DNA of 64,000 nt. Origin: an uncultured bacterium. GTDB lineage: Bacteria; Cyanobacteriota; Vampirovibrionia; Gastranaerophilales; Gastranaerophilaceae. Of this stretch, positions 50,432 through 58,560 are shown one piece after another. Position 1 is the stretch's first letter. Each line of letters starts with the position of its first letter. The stretch covers positions 62,001 to 126,000 of the forward strand of contig CACYKP010000020.1 in the NCBI GenBank assembly GCA_902775025.1. Direction: 5' to 3'. The notes beneath the pieces were generated by a model that made no database searches, had not been told where the DNA came from, and saw only the letters and a list, made by a program, of their open reading frames with translations. Made by a program: the position numbers and the translations under genes.

Positions 50432-51366
50432 ACGCAAGCACCCATAAGTTCTTGATATGCATTAATGATATCATTAGGAGTTCCGTTATCCAAAACTTTC
50501 GCAGGATAAAGGTTTGTATCAGATGCCCAGAAATCCTTACCCCAAGCATAAAATATCTCAACAACAGGAACTTGAAGAGCATTAGCAAGATGCATTGTTC
50601 CTGTGTCAACTGAAATACAGCTTCCGCATACTTTTAAAACATTAGCAAGTTCAATAAATGATGTGCAATTTACTATGTCTACAAAATCAAGGCATCCCGC
50701 TTTTTTTAAATCATCAGAAAATTTTCTTGCAACATCTCCTGCACCTGTCAGAACGGGAGTGTATCCTTCAGCCTTAAGTAATCGAATTAATTCAGTACAA
50801 TCTTCTATTTTCATATCTTTTTTTTCATAATTACTCGTTGTACAAAGGACAACAGATCTTTCCAATTTTTTTATACTCTGAATTAAATCGCTATCTGTAA
50901 CAGGGGGAATATATTTTATCGGCAAATTTTTATGCTCATTTGTTAAAGCCTCAATCATACCTCCCCATTTATCTTTCATATGAGAATAATCTTTTAATTG
51001 AAATCTTTCTGATGTATTCCAAAGTTTAAATTTATGATGGGATATTATATGTTTTGCACCTATTAATCTTGAAATTAATAAGTTTCTTTCGTTTGAATAT
51101 GTAACAAAAGAGGCAAATGGTTTTTTATACGGAAAGTTTTTTACAAAACTAAAAATACCCTTGAAAGATGTGTGTTCGGTTTTAGAAAAAGTTATAACAT
51201 CACTCACACCGTATTGATATTTAGCAACATCGTAAATTGGTGTATTGCACACAAATACAATTTTTGATTCCGGATAATATAATTTAATATTTTGCACAAG
51301 AGTATTTGTAACGAGAACATCGCCGATACTTGTTGTATTAAAAATTACAAAAACTTTTTCATCCAT
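50428..51366 (-). CDS. Glycosyltransferase family 9 (heptosyltransferase-like)
   Basis: Family 9 of ADP-heptose-type transferases for lipopolysaccharide core. FNTTSIGDVLVTNTLVQNIKLYYPESKIVFVC is the N-terminal Rossmann opening, and CISVDTGTMHLANALQVPVVEIFYAW is the donor-binding motif (D-T-G-x-x-H-x-A). Length 312 is slightly short. Start ATG 51366 is chosen over a TTG at 51384. The stop overlaps the ATG of the next glycosyltransferase, so the two act in one glycan pathway. The heptose assignment is family-based; the actual sugar is unknown. Confidence 0.85.
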   Translation of the reverse strand: MDEKVFVIFNTTSIGDVLVTNTLVQNIKLYYPESKIVFVCNTPIYDVAKYQYGVSDVITFSKTEHTSFKGIFSFVKNFPYKKPFASFVTYSNERNLLISRLIGAKHIISHHKFKLWNTSERFQLKDYSHMKDKWGGMIEALTNEHKNLPIKYIPPVTDSDLIQSIKKLERSVVLCTTSNYEKKDMKIEDCTELIRLLKAEGYTPVLTGAGDVARKFSDDLKKAGCLDFVDIVNCTSFIELANVLKVCGSCISVDTGTMHLANALQVPVVEIFYAWGKDFWASDTNLYPAKVLDNGTPNDIINAYQELMGACV

Positions 51367-51401
51367 ACCAAGATTATTATACAAAAGACATGATAAAAAT
51401 T

Positions 51402-51424
51402 CTATGCTATAATATTCAGCATAG
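51402..51424. promoter_or_regulatory. ssb promoter with inverted repeat over the -10
   Basis: CTATGCT and AGCATAG are separated by nine bases; the spacer and left arm contain TATAAT (51408-51413) with upstream TATGC, an extended -10. A repressor on the dyad would block ssb. The divergent GT9 gene could share it. Confidence 0.45.
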
Positions 51425-51450
51425 CAGAGAACTATAAAAAGGAGAATTTA

Positions 51451-51789
51451 ATGAATACGGCAACTATCATCGGAAGAGCAGGACAAGATGCGGAAATAAA
51501 GTATTTTGAATCAGGTAAAATCAAGACAACCTTTTCTCTTGCAGTAAACAGATTTGATTCAAAAACTAAGACAGAGGTTCCTGATTGGTTTAATATAGAA
51601 GTTTGGGATAAACAGGCAGAATTTGCCGGTGAATACGTTAAAAAAGGCAGGGAAGTTGCTGTTGACGGCAGAATTTCCATTAGCAAATGGACAGACCAAA
51701 CAGGCGAAGAAAGAGAAAGATTTTTAATTGTAGCAAATCAAATCAGACTTCTCGGTTCAAGACGTGATGTTCAGGAGCAGCAAATATAA
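51451..51789 (+). CDS. ssb: Single-stranded DNA-binding protein (short form)
   Basis: OB-fold protein of 112 residues: MNTATIIGRAGQDAEIKYF, TFSLAVNRFDSKTK, DWFNIEVWDKQAEFAGEYVKKGREVAVDGRI, RFLIVANQIRLLG. It ends after the OB fold without the disordered linker and acidic D-D-I-P-F-type tail of E. coli SSB; short forms occur in cyanobacteria and relatives. It could be the main SSB or an accessory one. AAAAGGAG gives a strong ribosome site; the promoter has an extended -10 inside a dyad. Confidence 0.9.
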   Translation: MNTATIIGRAGQDAEIKYFESGKIKTTFSLAVNRFDSKTKTEVPDWFNIEVWDKQAEFAGEYVKKGREVAVDGRISISKWTDQTGEERERFLIVANQIRLLGSRRDVQEQQI

Positions 51790-51856
51790 AGGAGGATGTG
51801 TGAAGAAGTTAATAAGAACAAGGTTAATAAGTTAATAAGAAGTTTATAATAACAAC

Positions 51857-51888
51857 TTATTCACTTATTCACTTATTCACTTATTCAC
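51857..51888. repeat. Tandem TTATTCAC repeat
   Basis: Four perfect 8-bp units of TTATTCAC between ssb and the DUF1537 kinase gene, ending ten bases before its ATG. Related TTAATAAG words lie just before. Copy number of such tracts can change and could alter expression of the next gene. Confidence 0.85.
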
Positions 51889-51897
51889 TTAAAAAAG

Positions 51898-53205
51898 ATG
51901 ATTTTTACAGACTTAGTGGGAATTATTGCGGACGATTTAACAGGTGCAAATGATACAGCCTTGCAGTTTCACAACCAAGGTGCAAAGACTAAAATTTTAT
52001 TAGATACATCTTTTACACCTGATAGAAAAGATTTAACCGAAGTATGGGCAATATCTAGCGAATCAAGAAATTGTGAAGCGGAAGAGGCCGTAAGACGTGT
52101 TGAAAAAACAGTCAAAACTTTTGCGGATAATTTTTCTTTTGAATACTATTACAAAAAAATTGATTCAACGGTAAGAGGACATATAGCACTTGAAACTCTT
52201 ACGATGCTTGATATTTTAGAGTATGATGCGTCAATAATAATTCCTGCATTCCCACAAGAAGGAAGGATTACCGTAGGCGGTTATCATTTGCTCAAAGGAA
52301 TACCTATCGGAAGAACCGAAATTGCAATGGATCCGCATTCACCGATTTTGGAATCTCATATTCCGACTCTTCTAAAATCGCAGCTGAGCGATAATAAAAA
52401 AGATTTGGTCGGAGTCCTTGATTTAAAAACTGTAATGAATGGTGCCGGTCCGATATTAATGAAGATTAACGAGCTTATAAAAGAAGGTAAAAAACTTATT
52501 GTTGCCGATTCTACTTCGATTACAGATATAGAACAGATAGTTTTAGCAATCAAAAAATGCGACAGAAAGCTACTTCCTGCAGGAACGGCAGCCGGAGCAC
52601 AAGTTTTTGGTAAAATTTGGCTTGCAGATATTGAAATTGAGCGAGAGTCTGTTAAATTGCCAAAACTGCCAAAATTAATAGTTTCAGGAACAGCTACCCA
52701 AATTACCGCAGAACAGATTGCAAAACTTGAACAATCAGATGACTATGATAATGTTAATTTTATTCCGTTAACTGAAAGAAATATTTTATGCGGAATGGAC
52801 GATGAATTGGTTGCAAGAATTATAACTAATCTTAAAAGCGGTGTTACGGTTTGTATCCACACATCTAATTTAATTGCAAATTTTGACGGCTTTTCTGATG
52901 ACTCTCAAATGGCTGAACTTACAAAAGACAAATTTGCATCAATGATTACGGATTATTTGGCTGAACTTACAAAACAAGTTTTGGCGGAAATAGATGTTAT
53001 TTTAATTACATTAGGCGGAGAAACATCTTATAAATGCTGTACTAAAATTGGATCTAAAATGCTTAGATTAGTTGATGAAGTTGCTCCTGCTATCTCTATT
53101 TGTTCGGATTCAAACGGACAATGGATAGTAACAAAATCAGGAAACTTAGGTAAGAGTAAAACTTTGATAGATATATTGGATTATTTTACTTTTCACGAGG
53201 GTTAA
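51898..53205 (+). CDS. Four-carbon acid sugar kinase (DUF1537 family)
   Basis: Phosphorylates small sugar acids such as D-threonate, D-erythronate or 3-oxo-tetronate in related systems. N-terminal sugar-binding domain: GIIADDLTGANDTALQF (Asp-Asp-Leu-Thr-Gly-Ala), YKKIDSTVRGHI, PAFPQEGRITVGGYHL. C-terminal nucleotide-binding domain: LPKLIVSGTATQITAEQI and ITLGGETSYKC. Length 435 is typical. The next gene, a PdxA-type dehydrogenase, starts 2 bases after its stop; kinase plus PdxA2 is the known pair for 4-phosphothreonate/erythronate oxidation. Exact substrate not readable. A tandem repeat lies just before the ATG. Confidence 0.88.
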   Translation: MIFTDLVGIIADDLTGANDTALQFHNQGAKTKILLDTSFTPDRKDLTEVWAISSESRNCEAEEAVRRVEKTVKTFADNFSFEYYYKKIDSTVRGHIALETLTMLDILEYDASIIIPAFPQEGRITVGGYHLLKGIPIGRTEIAMDPHSPILESHIPTLLKSQLSDNKKDLVGVLDLKTVMNGAGPILMKINELIKEGKKLIVADSTSITDIEQIVLAIKKCDRKLLPAGTAAGAQVFGKIWLADIEIERESVKLPKLPKLIVSGTATQITAEQIAKLEQSDDYDNVNFIPLTERNILCGMDDELVARIITNLKSGVTVCIHTSNLIANFDGFSDDSQMAELTKDKFASMITDYLAELTKQVLAEIDVILITLGGETSYKCCTKIGSKMLRLVDEVAPAISICSDSNGQWIVTKSGNLGKSKTLIDILDYFTFHEG

Positions 53206-53207
53206 GA

Positions 53208-54143
53208 ATGAAAAATTATTCAAACAGAATTGCAATAACAACAGGTGATCCAAACGGTATAGGAACAGAGATTACCATAAAAGCTCTTAATGCACTGAAT
53301 ATTCCTCCTCGGGATATTGTTATAATATCTAACACTAAAGTTTTGAATACCTATGGACAATTTAATAACAATTATGAAATTATTCAAGTTGATTACAATT
53401 CTAAAATAAAAACGGGCGAGGTTACTAAAGAAGCAGGTGATTTTTCATACAGGCTTCTGGAAAAAGCTTGTGAGATAAAACCTAAATTTATAGTTACCGC
53501 ACCTACCTCAAAAGAAGCAATGAACCTTGCAGGACACAAATTTAAAGGTCAAACTGAAGTTCTTGAAAAATTTCTTGCTCACGACGGGCAAAAAGCCGAA
53601 ATGCTTTTCGTATCAAAGGATTTTAGAGTTTTATTATTAACCCGTCATTTACCGCTTAAAGATGTCAGCAAAACATTAACAAAAGCCGTGATTATAGAAA
53701 AAGTTGAACGGTTGCGAAGTTATTTCCAAAATAAATTAAATATCCCAAAACCTTCATTTGCACTATGCGCACTAAATCCGCATGCAGGTGAAAACGGCTT
53801 GCTGGGTGATGAGGAAGAAAATATTATGCTTCCCGCAATAGAGGCAGTAAGGAATAGAGGCATAAATATTACTAATCCGATGCCGGCTGATACTTTATTT
53901 ATTAACGGAGTACAAAAATATTTGAATGGTGAAAAACTTCCCTATGATTGTTATATTGCTTGCTATCACGATCAAGGCTTGATTCCGATTAAATCAGTAG
54001 CATCAGAAAAAACCGTTAATATGACAATAGGACTTGATATAATAAGAACTTCGCCAAGCCACGGAACAGCATTTGATATAGCAGGAAAAAATCTTGCAAA
54101 CCCAGAATCAATGATTGAAGCAATTAAATATTGTTTGTATTAG
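53208..54143 (+). CDS. pdxA2: PdxA/PdxA2-type 4-phosphothreonate/erythronate dehydrogenase
   Basis: NAD-dependent oxidation and decarboxylation. PdxA motifs: ITTGDPNGIGTEI, VTAPTSKEAMNLAGHKFKGQTEVLEKF (His and Thr at the active site), ALNPHAGENGLLGDEE (metal His), PMPADTLF, ACYHDQGLIPIK (His, Asp) and RTSPSHGTAFDIAGK. Canonical PdxA in vitamin B6 synthesis and PdxA2 in sugar-acid catabolism cannot be told apart from sequence alone by me; the directly linked DUF1537 kinase favours PdxA2. Length 311 is slightly short for the family (~330). Confidence 0.85.
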   Translation: MKNYSNRIAITTGDPNGIGTEITIKALNALNIPPRDIVIISNTKVLNTYGQFNNNYEIIQVDYNSKIKTGEVTKEAGDFSYRLLEKACEIKPKFIVTAPTSKEAMNLAGHKFKGQTEVLEKFLAHDGQKAEMLFVSKDFRVLLLTRHLPLKDVSKTLTKAVIIEKVERLRSYFQNKLNIPKPSFALCALNPHAGENGLLGDEEENIMLPAIEAVRNRGINITNPMPADTLFINGVQKYLNGEKLPYDCYIACYHDQGLIPIKSVASEKTVNMTIGLDIIRTSPSHGTAFDIAGKNLANPESMIEAIKYCLY

Positions 54144-54491
54144 ACAGTATTTGCAGAATAAAAAGTAACAAAAAATTCTGTAAAACACTTGATATAGAAA
54201 AAAACAACAATAAAACTTGTTCTCAAAGGAGTTAAAAAGATTAACAAGGTCATACAAAACATTCTTGGACCGATTAGTGAAGGGATAGAAAACGACAAAA
54301 AAATATAGAATTAATATTCAAATCAATCAAACATAAAATGGCGCAAACGGTGAAACCGTTTGCGCCACCTTACTTTATTAATTTTAAACTGAGTCAACCG
54401 ACTCCTTAAGTGTTCAAGAGGCGAAGGCACAAATGTCGAATCAAATGTGCATGTTGTTCAAGAAGCCGATACTTTTATGAAAAGGTTTTCG
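54144..54491. other. Non-coding stretch with hairpins and a possible dead mini-frame
   Basis: No supported gene. AAAGGAG (54225-54231) is spaced as for translation ahead of ATT AAC AAG at 54240, opening 22 codons (ending TAG at 54306); the ATT could be a decayed ATG. A GC-rich hairpin lies at 54340-54366. Otherwise nothing seen. Confidence 0.3.
54340..54366. terminator. GC-rich hairpin
   Basis: GGCGCAAACGG and its complement around TGAAA; a weak T-run follows only on the minus strand. A terminator is likely but other roles are possible. Confidence 0.55.
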
Positions 54492-54520
54492 GTTCCTTTT
54501 GCCCAAAAGGAACTTTTTTT
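54492..54520 (+). terminator. Intrinsic terminator overlapping the end of pepA
   Basis: GTTCCTTTT, GCCC, AAAAGGAAC, then seven T, on the plus strand. The T-run overlaps the original pepA stop codon (54519-54521). Confidence 0.85.
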
Positions 54521-55912
54521 ATTGTTCCAAAATATACCCTAAAAGAGTTCTGACTCCGGCACCTGTTGCGCCTGCGATGAATTCTTTTTGCGGTTTATCA
54601 AGGAAGGCTGTACCTGCAATATCGATGTGAGCCCATTTTACGTCTTTTGAAGGAATACACCTGCAGCTGATGCACCGCCCCAGCGAGCGCCTGAGTTTTT
54701 CATATCAGCGATTTCAGATTTTAAGCTATCGAAGTATTCTTCCCACAAAGGAAGTTCCCAGAACTTTTCGCCATTACGTTTTGCAGTATCAATAAGAGCA
54801 TGAACAAGATTTTCGTCATTACCCATAATACCTGAAGCGTGAGTTCCTAAGGCAACCATACAAGCGCCTGTAAGAGTAGCTAAGTCAATTACTTCATCAA
54901 CTCCTAGTTCGCAAGCGTAACAAAGAGCATCAGCAAGTGTTAAACGTCCTTCAGCGTCAGTGTTATCTATTTCGATTGTTTTTCCGTTTTTAGCAGTTAC
55001 AATATCACCGGGTTTATAGGCTTTACCGCTTGGCATATTTTCGCAAGCTGCGATTATACCGTGAACTTCAACTTGCGGGTTGAATTCTCTTATAATGCTC
55101 ATGATACCCAGTACACAGGCTGCGCCTGACATATCGTCTTTCATAGTTAGCATTGATGAAGCGGGTTTGATATCAAGTCCGCCTGAATCAAAACAAATAC
55201 CTTTACCTATTATTGCGATGCGTTTTTTAGGGTTGTCGCAGGTATATTTCATATGAATGAATTTTGGTTCATGAATGCTGCCTTGACCTACAGCTAAAAA
55301 TGCACCCATACCCATTTTTTCACATTCTTCTTTGTCGTATATTTTTGTTTCTAAACCTGAAAAATCTTGAGCAATATTAGCAAGTTCAGATGGTGTTGCA
55401 AATTGAGCGGGTTCGTTTGCAAGATTTCGTGCAAAAGTCATAGCTGCTGCAATTTTTTCAGCTTTTTTAACTCCGTTTTCATTTGCTTGAACATAAACTT
55501 CTTTAATATGTTTATCTTTTTTTTCTGATTTATATTTATCAAATTTATAATCAGCAATAAAAGCGCCCATCGTTAGCTGTTCAGAATAGTCAAAATCAAT
55601 CCCGTCAAGAGCGATAGCAACTTTTTTTGCTTCCATTTGAGAGCATTTCTTTATTGCTTTAGCAATTGCTTCTCTGAGTTTGTTTGGGCAAAATTCTTCT
55701 TTTTTGCCTAAGCCTAGAACTAAAACTTTTCTATACGGTGCGTTGCCATAAGTAGGTAACAGATATGTTTCACCGAATTTACCCTTGAAGTTATCCTCTT
55801 CTATAGCGTATTTGTTAGCTAAATCATTAGTGGTCTTTTCATTTTCAAATTGATTAACCACAAGGATATCAGCTTCTATAGCGCAAGCATTTTCTACAAC
55901 TTTGATTTCCAT
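54519..55912 (-). pseudogene. pepA: Leucyl aminopeptidase (M17) with C-terminal frameshift
   Basis: Two-zinc cytosolic aminopeptidase. Intact core: GKGICFDSGGLDIKPASSMLTMKDDMSGAA (Lys and metal Asp), NTDAEGRLTLADAL (Asp, Glu, Arg) and TLTGACMVALG. The open frame stops at 54638 after GGASAAGVFLQKT. In another frame the sequence continues D-V-K-W-A-H-L-D-I-A-G-T-A-F and on through ATGAGVRTLLGYILEQ to a stop at 54519, exactly as in intact PepA. The break lies at an A-run (54646-54649 on the reverse strand) where one A appears missing. The catalytic residues remain; hexamer packing near the end may suffer. Either a recent mutation or a sequence error. Confidence 0.85.
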
Positions 55913-56054
55913 AGTTATAAAACTCCTTTCTTATCTTATTTCCTGTATTGTATCTGATTTTAATATAAAATTAAATACACTAATCAGATTATTAGAACAA
56001 TTAAAACAAAGTATTTGACATAAAATTATTATCATGTATTATAGAAATTGCTGA

Positions 56055-56213
56055 GGGTGATTAGCTCAGGGGTAAATGCGAATTTAGCTTTGAGTGAGCC
56101 TAGAAGAAGGGCGTTTAGCTCAGTTGCCTCAGTGAGGCACTTGGTTAAGCGGTCAACAAAAATTTCAGAAGGCTGAGCCGAACGGTTCTAAGATTTTAGC
56201 TCTACCAACTGAA
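56055..56213. pseudogene. Scrambled tRNA gene fragments
   Basis: GGGTGATTAGCTCAGGGGTAAATGCG (56055-56080) is the 5' half of a tRNA with a damaged D-arm. GGGCGTTTAGCTCAGTTG (56109-56126) repeats the first 18 bases of the tRNA-Val at 56238. TAGCTCTACCAACTGAA (56197-56213) is its D-arm in inverted orientation. None can fold as a complete tRNA. Confidence 0.75.
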
Positions 56214-56237
56214 GAATGAAAATTAAATATGGTGTGC

Positions 56238-56313
56238 GGGCGTTTAGCTCAGTTGGTAGAGCGTCTCCCTTACAAGGAGAGGGTCAGAAGTTCGAGTCTT
56301 CTAACGCCCACCA
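56238..56313 (+). tRNA. tRNA-Val (TAC)
   Basis: Acceptor stem GGGCGTT/AACGCCC, D-arm GCTC...GAGC, anticodon arm TCTCC-CTTACAA-GGAGA with anticodon TAC, T-arm AGAAG-TTCGAGT-CTTCT, discriminator A and encoded CCA (56311-56313). All stems are perfect. It sits downstream of fragments of itself. Confidence 0.97.
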
Positions 56314-56330
56314 TATTAAAAGACAATAAT

Positions 56331-56357
56331 AGCAAGGGTTTTACACCTTGCTTTTTT
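56331..56357 (+). terminator. Intrinsic terminator after tRNA-Val
   Basis: AGCAAGG and CCTTGCT around an 8-base loop, followed by T-run. Confidence 0.85.
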
Positions 56358-56402
56358 GTTGCAAATTTTATTAAAATTTATTCTTTGTGTAATTGTTTTG
56401 TA

Positions 56403-57741
56403 TCATGGATTTTGGCATAAAGTAACGCGAGTTTGACATACAAGTGCAGTTTGCGTGCTTTCATCAAATGTTTCTTCATAATAGCACATCAAATTGCCGT
56501 CTTTATCTCTTGTTTCACCAAACGTTATTCCATCTTTGTCATACTTTTTGTGGTAACGATTTATTTTTCCGTTTTCATTTGTTCGAGCAGTAAAACCTTC
56601 ACTGTGTATAAACATAAGTAAGCCGTTTTTATCTCTGCGTAATTTCATTTTTTCACTGTTAAAATTTATCGGTTCGTCATAACAGATTACACTGCTGTCG
56701 TCTTCAAGGTAATACTCAGTTCCGTCATCAGAATAATAACTACCGTCTTCATATCTGATTTTTCCGTTTTTGTCTATAATCTTTGAAATACTGCCTTCTT
56801 CGTCATATAAATATGTTTTTCCGCTATGCTTATTTTTTATTGTTTTATTTGCTAAACTTTCATTTGGCTTATTCAAAGTTTTGTATGCATCCAGTTCTTC
56901 TTGAGCAGAATCTACTGCATCTGACAGATTCTTACGTTCTTTTTTGATAATCGCTTCACAAATAGAAGAGAATGCATTAAAATCGGAATCTTTGGTTAAT
57001 TGTGATTTTATTCCAAGTTCTTTGGCTCCATTTTGCAGTCTTATTATCTGCATGATTTATAACATATTGACCCACAAAAGCTGCATTATTTTTATCAATA
57101 GACTTTGTAAAATTTTCACTTTTACCTGTCAAAAAATTTATATATTCTTGTGCCGCTTTATATCCGTTTTTACTTCTGTTATCAAAATCATTGTACTTAT
57201 TTTTTGCTTCTTTCAAATATATTTCGCTTAACTTTACAAGATTAGCCTTTGATGCATCATGACCTTTCCTCGCAATTTTTGAAAAATCTGGTGGAGTTTC
57301 ATGCAAAGCCGGCGCAACTGTTGGTCGTTGAGCCTTTTTAGCTGGTGAAGTTCCTTCGGGTTCTTTTACCTCTTTAACAGGAGTATTTTCTTCCGTTGGA
57401 TTAACTTCTTCATCTGCAAATTGCACAGAATTTGCATCAATTTTTTCTCCGCCAGATTCTTTGAACAAGTTTTTAGCAACCTCATCTACACTTTTTCCTG
57501 TTGCTTTAGCCGCATTATATAAACGAGTCATTATAAGTCCCATTGCTTCACGCACGGATATCCCGTTTTCACCTACATTTTCATTTTTACCTTTAAATTC
57601 CGCACCATTTTTATTCCAAAAATCTTCCCAGACACTTTTTGTAATTTTTCCATCCTGTCCTTGTTCGTCTTGTTTATCAAGATTGAGTGCAATTTGACCT
57701 GCTAAAGATATGTTTAGCTGTCGGTTTGATACTTCTGCCAT
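56403..57741 (-). pseudogene. Orphan EF-hand-like/repeat protein gene split by a frameshift
   Basis: Two overlapping frames read as one protein of about 445 residues. Part 1 (57741 to ~57025) starts MAEVSNRQLNISLAGQ, has an EF-hand-like acidic loop (DEQGQDGKITKSVWEDF), a Pro/Glu linker and helices to about YVINHADNKTAK. Dropping one T near 57025 gives GAKELGIKSQLTKDSDFN and continues in part 2 to 56403. Part 2 has repeats of a Tyr/Asp-Gly-Lys type (YLYDEEGSISKIIDKNGKIRYEDGS, RRDKNGLLMFIHSEG, KYDKDGITFGETRDKDG), resembling MORN/RHS-like beta repeats. Alternatively two overlapping genes. Function unknown. Upstream GGAG at the ATG is good. Confidence 0.6.
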
Positions 57742-57803
57742 AAAAACTCCTTATCTGATTGGGGTAGTATAATTATCTATTTAAAATGGATATATTCTAT
57801 TAT

Positions 57804-57833
57804 AACCTATATTAATCCTATTTTCAATAGGTT
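57804..57833. promoter_or_regulatory. Candidate XRE operator
   Basis: AACCTAT (57804-57810), CCTAT (57817-57821) and the inverted ATAGGTT (57827-57833) give three half-sites just before the XRE gene, in the gap it shares with the divergent frameshifted gene. Confidence 0.45.
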
Positions 57834-57839
57834 AATTCT

Positions 57840-58175
57840 ATGCAAAACATATATTACGATATCAATATGAATATAAAAGAGTTATTAGGTAAAAATATAA
57901 AAGAAAAAAGATTATCTCAACATTTAACTCAAGAACAGTTAGCAGAAAAAATAGGAATTTCTCCTAAAAGTTTGAGTCAAATTGAATTAGGAAACAATTT
58001 TATTTCTGCGGACAACTTAGATCAAATTTGCTCAGCACTTAATGTTCAAGCAAAAAATTTATTTGATTTTGAAGATGAAAATTCAAAAGAAAAAATAGAA
58101 TATGTTATAAATAAATTAAAACATAACTCATCACTATTAAACAAAATTTATAAAATTATATCAATTATTGAATAA
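57840..58175 (+). CDS. XRE-family transcriptional regulator
   Basis: Cro/C1-type helix-turn-helix: LGKNIKEKRLSQHLTQEQLAEKIGISPKSLSQIELGNNFISADNLDQICSALNV covers the five-helix DNA-binding domain. The C-terminal ~35 residues form a helix, probably for dimerisation. ATG 57840 or ATG 57867 (MNIKELLG) may be the start; the second begins at the domain edge. Half-sites CCTAT upstream suggest autoregulation. It is divergent from the frameshifted orphan gene and may control it. No phage genes are around. Confidence 0.85.
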   Translation: MQNIYYDINMNIKELLGKNIKEKRLSQHLTQEQLAEKIGISPKSLSQIELGNNFISADNLDQICSALNVQAKNLFDFEDENSKEKIEYVINKLKHNSSLLNKIYKIISIIE

Positions 58176-58200
58176 TAAATCTGTTTTTATTGAGCAGTAA

Positions 58201-58268
58201 GTAGGTTTTGGTAATCTTTGATTACCGAAAGAAAAATATTTTTATTTGTTGATTTTCACCAAACCTAC
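58201..58268. repeat. REP-type element with GTAG at both ends, copy f
   Basis: GTAGGTTTTGGT at the left and ACCAAACCTAC at the right pair with each other; inside is GGTAATC-TTT-GATTACC. The ends fit the GTAG-foot hairpins at 6659-7714. Confidence 0.65.
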
Positions 58269-58270
58269 AA

Positions 58271-58342
58271 CCCTCTCCAGTTGGAGAGGGTAGAAATTCA
58301 ACTTGAGAAACTGCGTTTCGAAAGTTAGAATTTCGGGTGAGG
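58271..58342. repeat. Composite CCTCACCC-family repeat
   Basis: CCCTCTCCA/TGGAGAGGG hairpin (58271-58290), then a nested inverted repeat with arms GAAATTC...GAATTTC around AACTT...AAGTT and GAAAC/GTTTC, then GGGTGAGG. Same plan as the element at 4755 with a different middle. Confidence 0.75.
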
Positions 58343-58368
58343 TTCAATATTAATAATTATTAGTTTTT

Positions 58369-58389
58369 GTCAGGCAGAGCCTGACCTAC
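58369..58389 (-). repeat. REP hairpin (GTAG type), copy e
   Basis: GTCAGGC, AGA, GCCTGAC, CTAC: a perfect 7-bp stem, with GTAG at the foot on the minus strand. Closely matches the degenerate copy at 35815. Confidence 0.8.
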
Positions 58390-58522
58390 ATAACTTGTTT
58401 CAGGGTCTGATTATTGGTAAGATGCCAGAACAAGTTCAGCATGACCGTTTTGAGATTTTTGGCTAATTAGGTATATAAGTCCTTTTTTATCTTTTTGTCA
58501 TTATATTTAACAATATCTTTTC

Positions 58523-58551
58523 TTGCGAAAGTTGTCTGATTAATGTATAAT
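58523..58551 (+). promoter_or_regulatory. Sigma-70-type promoter for the GH57 gene
   Basis: TTGCGA (58523-58528), 17 bases, TATAAT (58546-58551). The expected transcription start (~58558) is about three bases before the ATG at 58561, so the mRNA would be nearly leaderless. Confidence 0.5.
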
Positions 58552-58560
58552 ATCTGCAAG

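Noticed and set aside
54240..54308. 22-codon frame starting with ATT behind AAAGGAG
   Set aside because: ATT starts are very rare and the peptide is too short to judge.
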